Below are positions 60,920 to 64,000 of a stretch of DNA of 64,000 nucleotides, one piece after another. Position 1 is the first letter of the stretch. Every line of letters begins with the position of its first letter. The translations under genes were made by a program, and so were the position numbers. The notes under the pieces were generated by a model, which was not told the origin of the DNA, did no database searches, and saw only the letters and a list, made by a program, of their open reading frames with translations. Source of the DNA: Pirellulales bacterium (GTDB lineage: Bacteria; Planctomycetota; Planctomycetia; Pirellulales; JAICIG01); assembly GCA_035533075.1 (NCBI GenBank), contig DATLUO010000029.1, forward strand, positions 43,004-107,003, given 5' to 3'.

Positions 60920-63900
60920 ATGGCCAGGCGCCAAAGACTGGGTCGGCAAGGCGTGATGTGGGGCGGCAAAAGGCGAGCGCGGAAAGAGGGCGCGCGAGCG
61001 GGCTGGCAATCGCGGCTTGCCGCGCGGCTGGAGTGGCTCGAGCGCCGCGACCTGCTCACGGCTACGGATTTCTCGGCGACGCTGTTGAAAGATATCAATA
61101 CGTCGGCCGCGTCCTCCACACCCTTCGGGTCTGGAGATGTGATTTCGAGTGGATCGGGAAATGAGTTCGTCACGATCGGCAACGAAGTTTACTTCGCGGC
61201 GCGAGACCAGGCGCATGGCACCGAGCTCTTTAAGACCGACGGCGTCACCACGACGCTGGTCAAGGACATCGTGCCCGGCGCGCAGTCGTCCGACCCCACA
61301 AACTTGACCAACGTCGATGGAACCTTGTACTTCACCGTGACCAGTCCTTCCGGCGCGGAATCGTTGTGGTCCAGCGACGGCACCGATGCCGACACGCGGC
61401 TCGTTGGATCGCTGCCAGGCGCCACGTACGTATCCCAGTTGACGGCGGTGGATAACAAGCTGTTTTTCGTCACCTACAATAATTTTGGCGGCTCGGAGCT
61501 TTGGGTCAGCGACGGCACCGCACCGGCGCCGTTGTATGCATTCAACAGTGGGCAAACGGTCTCGAGTCTCGTGAGCGTCAATGACGAGTTGTACTTCGCG
61601 TTTAACCAAGGCGGCAGTTCGCCGGTCGGCAAATTGGGCTTCAGTGACGGGAGCGCCCCACACACGACCTTTGTTTCGGGGACGAGTTTTTCGTCCATCG
61701 GCCAGTTGGAAACAGTCACCACGACTGGCGCGAGCGGCAGCAGCCAAACGTTGTTCTTCGCAGCAGACGACGCGGCGAACGGCAATTCCTTGTGGCGGTA
61801 CGACGGAGCCTCGTTTGCCACCGTGGTGAAGGCTCAGCCGAACACGGTCATCGACTTGACTGCGGTCGCGGGATCGTTGTACTTCGTTTCCGGCGCCAGT
61901 AACGACCTATTTTGGTTGGCATCCCCAGGCATCAGCGCCCAACATGTCACCGCCAACGTGTACCAAGTGGTGAACGCGAACGGGACGCTCTTTTTCACAG
62001 AAACCTCCTCGCCAGAGTTGTTCGCCATTCTGCAGGCCGGCACCCCGGCGGCCAGCGCGCCCGTCGACCAAAAGACGTTCTGGACACTCTTCGGCCTCAA
62101 CCCGAGCGATATTCTGAACCAGGAGATGTTCTTCCCGGGGCCGAGTGGTGGGCTATACCGCGCCGATGGCTCGCCCGCGGACGTCGCGCCGCTGACGACC
62201 TCGGACCCGACGCCAAAAACAGTCTACCAACCGTACTCCTCGGGTGCGGCGGCGGTTAACGGCAAACTGCTTTTTTTTGCGACGACGAACGCGTCGCTCG
62301 ACGGCGCGCAGCTCTGGGAATCAGATGGAACGACCACCACACAATTGCCGGCTATCAATACCGGCACCGAGGGCTCGACTCCCTATTTTTCTGAGCCGTA
62401 CCTCTTCAGCCCGTCGACGCTTCCCTCGGCGGTCAACGTCGGCGGCGTGATCTATTTCGCCGCCAACAGCGGCTCGAGCGGTGCCGTCGGCGGATATGAC
62501 CTTTATGTCACGAACGGGACGCAGGCGGGTACCAGCCCCGTGGCGTCTTCGGTGATACCGAGTTCGCTTCCCGCGGGTCTGACCCAGCTCATGTGGAACA
62601 TGAACGGCCATCTGGTCTATGTCGACAACTCGAAAAACGACAGCTTGTCGACCGTCAACCCCGAGGGAACGATCTCGCCTCTTTTGGGCGGCGTCGGCCA
62701 GGTGAGTGCCGTGACTCAGGTTGGCGCGACTTGGTATTTTATTGCCACGCCAAGCGGTGGACAGCCGAAACTTTACGCCACTGACGGCACGCCCACCGGG
62801 ACCAAGCTCGTCTCGGGCACCAATGCGCCCGCCAACGTTTTTGCCGCAGGCCTTGCGACGCTGGGCGATAGCAAGACCGTCTATTTCCTCGCGGCGGCGC
62901 CGTCCGCACCTGCCGATTCGGAAGTTTTTGCCTACAACGGCAGCACCGCCACGCCCATCAGAGACGTGGGAGGGAGTTTAATGGGTTTTACAGGGACAGC
63001 TCTCACCAGCTCCGGCGCAAATCTTATTGTGACGCCGACCCTATTCGGCACGCCGACGCTGTGGATCAGTAACGGGTCGTCGGCGGGAACGCAGCAAATA
63101 AGTTTCGGCAGTGCTGCGCCGCCCGACATGATTCTAACAACAATTCTACCAGTCAATGGGGGTTATGTCTTCGATGGATTCACCTTTGACTCCTCTGGCT
63201 ATCATTTCGAGCTATGGAAGATCGATACCACAACCTCGCCGCCCACGGCGTCCGTTCTATCGTCGCTTGGCCTCAGCGGCAGTGGCGCCGTCTACTTGGA
63301 CGACTTCGAGCAGGCAGGCGCCTTTGTAACTTTTAACGCGATTACCAGTGCTGGTACTCAGTTGTGGACAACCGACGGCACCGCGGCCGACACAGTCCCG
63401 CTTGACAGCTTCAGTTCGGAGTCCGGCTCCGCGCCCAGCGACTTTACGCCGTTCAACGGGAAGCTTTACTTCGTGGCCGACGACGGTATGCATGGCAGCC
63501 AGCTCTGGGCCACCAACGGTACGGCGGCCGGCACGGCCGCCATTACGGACGTCAGCCCGAACGAGAGCACTGGCGGCTTCAATCCTTCAAACCTGGCGGT
63601 GATCGGCAGCCAGCTCTTCATGTCCGGCAACGACGGCGTTCACGGCGACGAACCTTGGCTGAGCGATGGCAGCGGCGGCGGCACGACGCTCGCGGTCGAT
63701 ATCGCGCCGGGCGCCGGCGGATCAGGGCCCAGCGGTTTCACCGCACTCGGCAACGGGCAGATCTTTCTCCGCGCCGACGACGGCACCGACGGCTCAGAGC
63801 CCTTTGTTCTGATGCCGCTGCCGCCTCAGGCCCTGGTGGCCAGCGCGGTGCTAGGCTTCACCGAAACCGCCGGAGCCACCTTCACCCACGCGGTGGCGAC

Positions 63901-64000
63901 CTTCACCGATCCGAACGGGGCCGCGGCGCTTTCCGACTATTCGGCTACGGTCGATTGGGGAGATGGCCAGACCGACAGCAACGCCGCGATCAGCGGGCCC
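60920..64000 (+). CDS. Giant secreted ELWxDGT-repeat protein (runs off right edge)
   Basis: 1027 codons open to the window end. ATG 60920; a GTG immediately before it (60917) is an alternative. The Arg-rich start followed by LEWLERRDLLTA is the N-terminal motif common to large planctomycete surface proteins. The body consists of ELWxDGT-like repeats (GTELFKTDG, ESLWSSDGT, SELWVSDGT, AQLWESDGT, TQLWTTDGT, SQLWATNGT), about 45-50 residues each, a fold like beta-propellers or beta-helices. The end enters an FTDPNGAAALSDYSATVDWG then DGQ segment, a bacterial Ig/PKD-like module. More Ig or dockerin-like domains probably follow beyond the edge. It is preceded by leader copy 2. Confidence 0.8.
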   Translation, partial: MARRQRLGRQGVMWGGKRRARKEGARAGWQSRLAARLEWLERRDLLTATDFSATLLKDINTSAASSTPFGSGDVISSGSGNEFVTIGNEVYFAARDQAHGTELFKTDGVTTTLVKDIVPGAQSSDPTNLTNVDGTLYFTVTSPSGAESLWSSDGTDADTRLVGSLPGATYVSQLTAVDNKLFFVTYNNFGGSELWVSDGTAPAPLYAFNSGQTVSSLVSVNDELYFAFNQGGSSPVGKLGFSDGSAPHTTFVSGTSFSSIGQLETVTTTGASGSSQTLFFAADDAANGNSLWRYDGASFATVVKAQPNTVIDLTAVAGSLYFVSGASNDLFWLASPGISAQHVTANVYQVVNANGTLFFTETSSPELFAILQAGTPAASAPVDQKTFWTLFGLNPSDILNQEMFFPGPSGGLYRADGSPADVAPLTTSDPTPKTVYQPYSSGAAAVNGKLLFFATTNASLDGAQLWESDGTTTTQLPAINTGTEGSTPYFSEPYLFSPSTLPSAVNVGGVIYFAANSGSSGAVGGYDLYVTNGTQAGTSPVASSVIPSSLPAGLTQLMWNMNGHLVYVDNSKNDSLSTVNPEGTISPLLGGVGQVSAVTQVGATWYFIATPSGGQPKLYATDGTPTGTKLVSGTNAPANVFAAGLATLGDSKTVYFLAAAPSAPADSEVFAYNGSTATPIRDVGGSLMGFTGTALTSSGANLIVTPTLFGTPTLWISNGSSAGTQQISFGSAAPPDMILTTILPVNGGYVFDGFTFDSSGYHFELWKIDTTTSPPTASVLSSLGLSGSGAVYLDDFEQAGAFVTFNAITSAGTQLWTTDGTAADTVPLDSFSSESGSAPSDFTPFNGKLYFVADDGMHGSQLWATNGTAAGTAAITDVSPNESTGGFNPSNLAVIGSQLFMSGNDGVHGDEPWLSDGSGGGTTLAVDIAPGAGGSGPSGFTALGNGQIFLRADDGTDGSEPFVLMPLPPQALVASAVLGFTETAGATFTHAVATFTDPNGAAALSDYSATVDWGDGQTDSNAAISGP

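Overview
The window looks like a chromosomal segment of a Planctomycetota bacterium, most likely of the Pirellulales type. The evidence is high GC, a DUF1501 remnant, a formylglycine sulfatase, an ELWxDGT-repeat secreted protein with an N-terminal LEWLERRDLL motif, a Ser/Thr kinase with a WD40 tail, and large amounts of hairpin and heptamer repeat DNA. kdsB points to an LPS-type outer membrane. No rRNA, tRNA, CRISPR array, integrase or complete insertion sequence was seen.

Layout. 1-900: start of a SWIM-type protein, minus strand, running off the left edge. 1419-4943: a four-gene operon in ptxABCD order (ABC ATPase, binding lipoprotein, permease, phosphite-dehydrogenase-like enzyme), predicted to import and oxidise phosphite. 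4970-10425: catabolic or secreted enzymes (cyclase, luciferase-like oxidoreductase, Ldh-type dehydrogenase, ceramidase-like protein) around a DUF1501 pseudogene. 10412-12440: a gene graveyard in which a WD40/membrane protein reads into pieces of a PQQ-propeller and an SGNH-hydrolase gene and abuts a broken peptidase gene. 12620-26506: a TPR lipoprotein, a HicB-like pair, kdsB, a coiled-coil membrane protein, a DUF11-type protein, a zinc-ribbon membrane protein, a sulfatase and nrdR.

26756-35397 is a respiratory cluster: cytochrome oxidase subunits II (with fused cytochrome c) and III, an internally duplicated membrane protein, a dihaem cytochrome c, a Rieske protein, a cytochrome b fused to cytochrome c, and CtaG fused to a polyferredoxin. 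Oxidase subunit I is missing; only an 11-codon ORF lies at its expected place. 35440-41193 (minus) is a tightly overlapping group with an ABC ATPase/permease pair, a NosL-like protein and a SEC-C/TPR protein. After transaldolase comes a TetR-MFP-RND-RND efflux operon (42849-51877) with a palindromic operator candidate.

51938-60500 is an accessory region: a UPF0175/DUF3368 toxin-antitoxin pair followed by a decayed second copy, the large kinase, a Rpn remnant, parD with a truncated parE, and scrambled duplicate pieces of an E1-alpha-like and a SnoaL-like gene. A 151-bp leader occurs upstream of both the E1-like gene and the giant ELWxDGT gene that runs off the right edge.

The most unusual theme is short repeats: heptamers (ATCCAAA, GGTTCAG, TGACGCC) and several hairpin families. 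They fill spacers and also sit in frame inside genes, so that three parts of the kinase and the N-terminus of the efflux adaptor encode the same peptide, NPKSKIQN. A separate 156-159 bp nested palindrome occurs twice.
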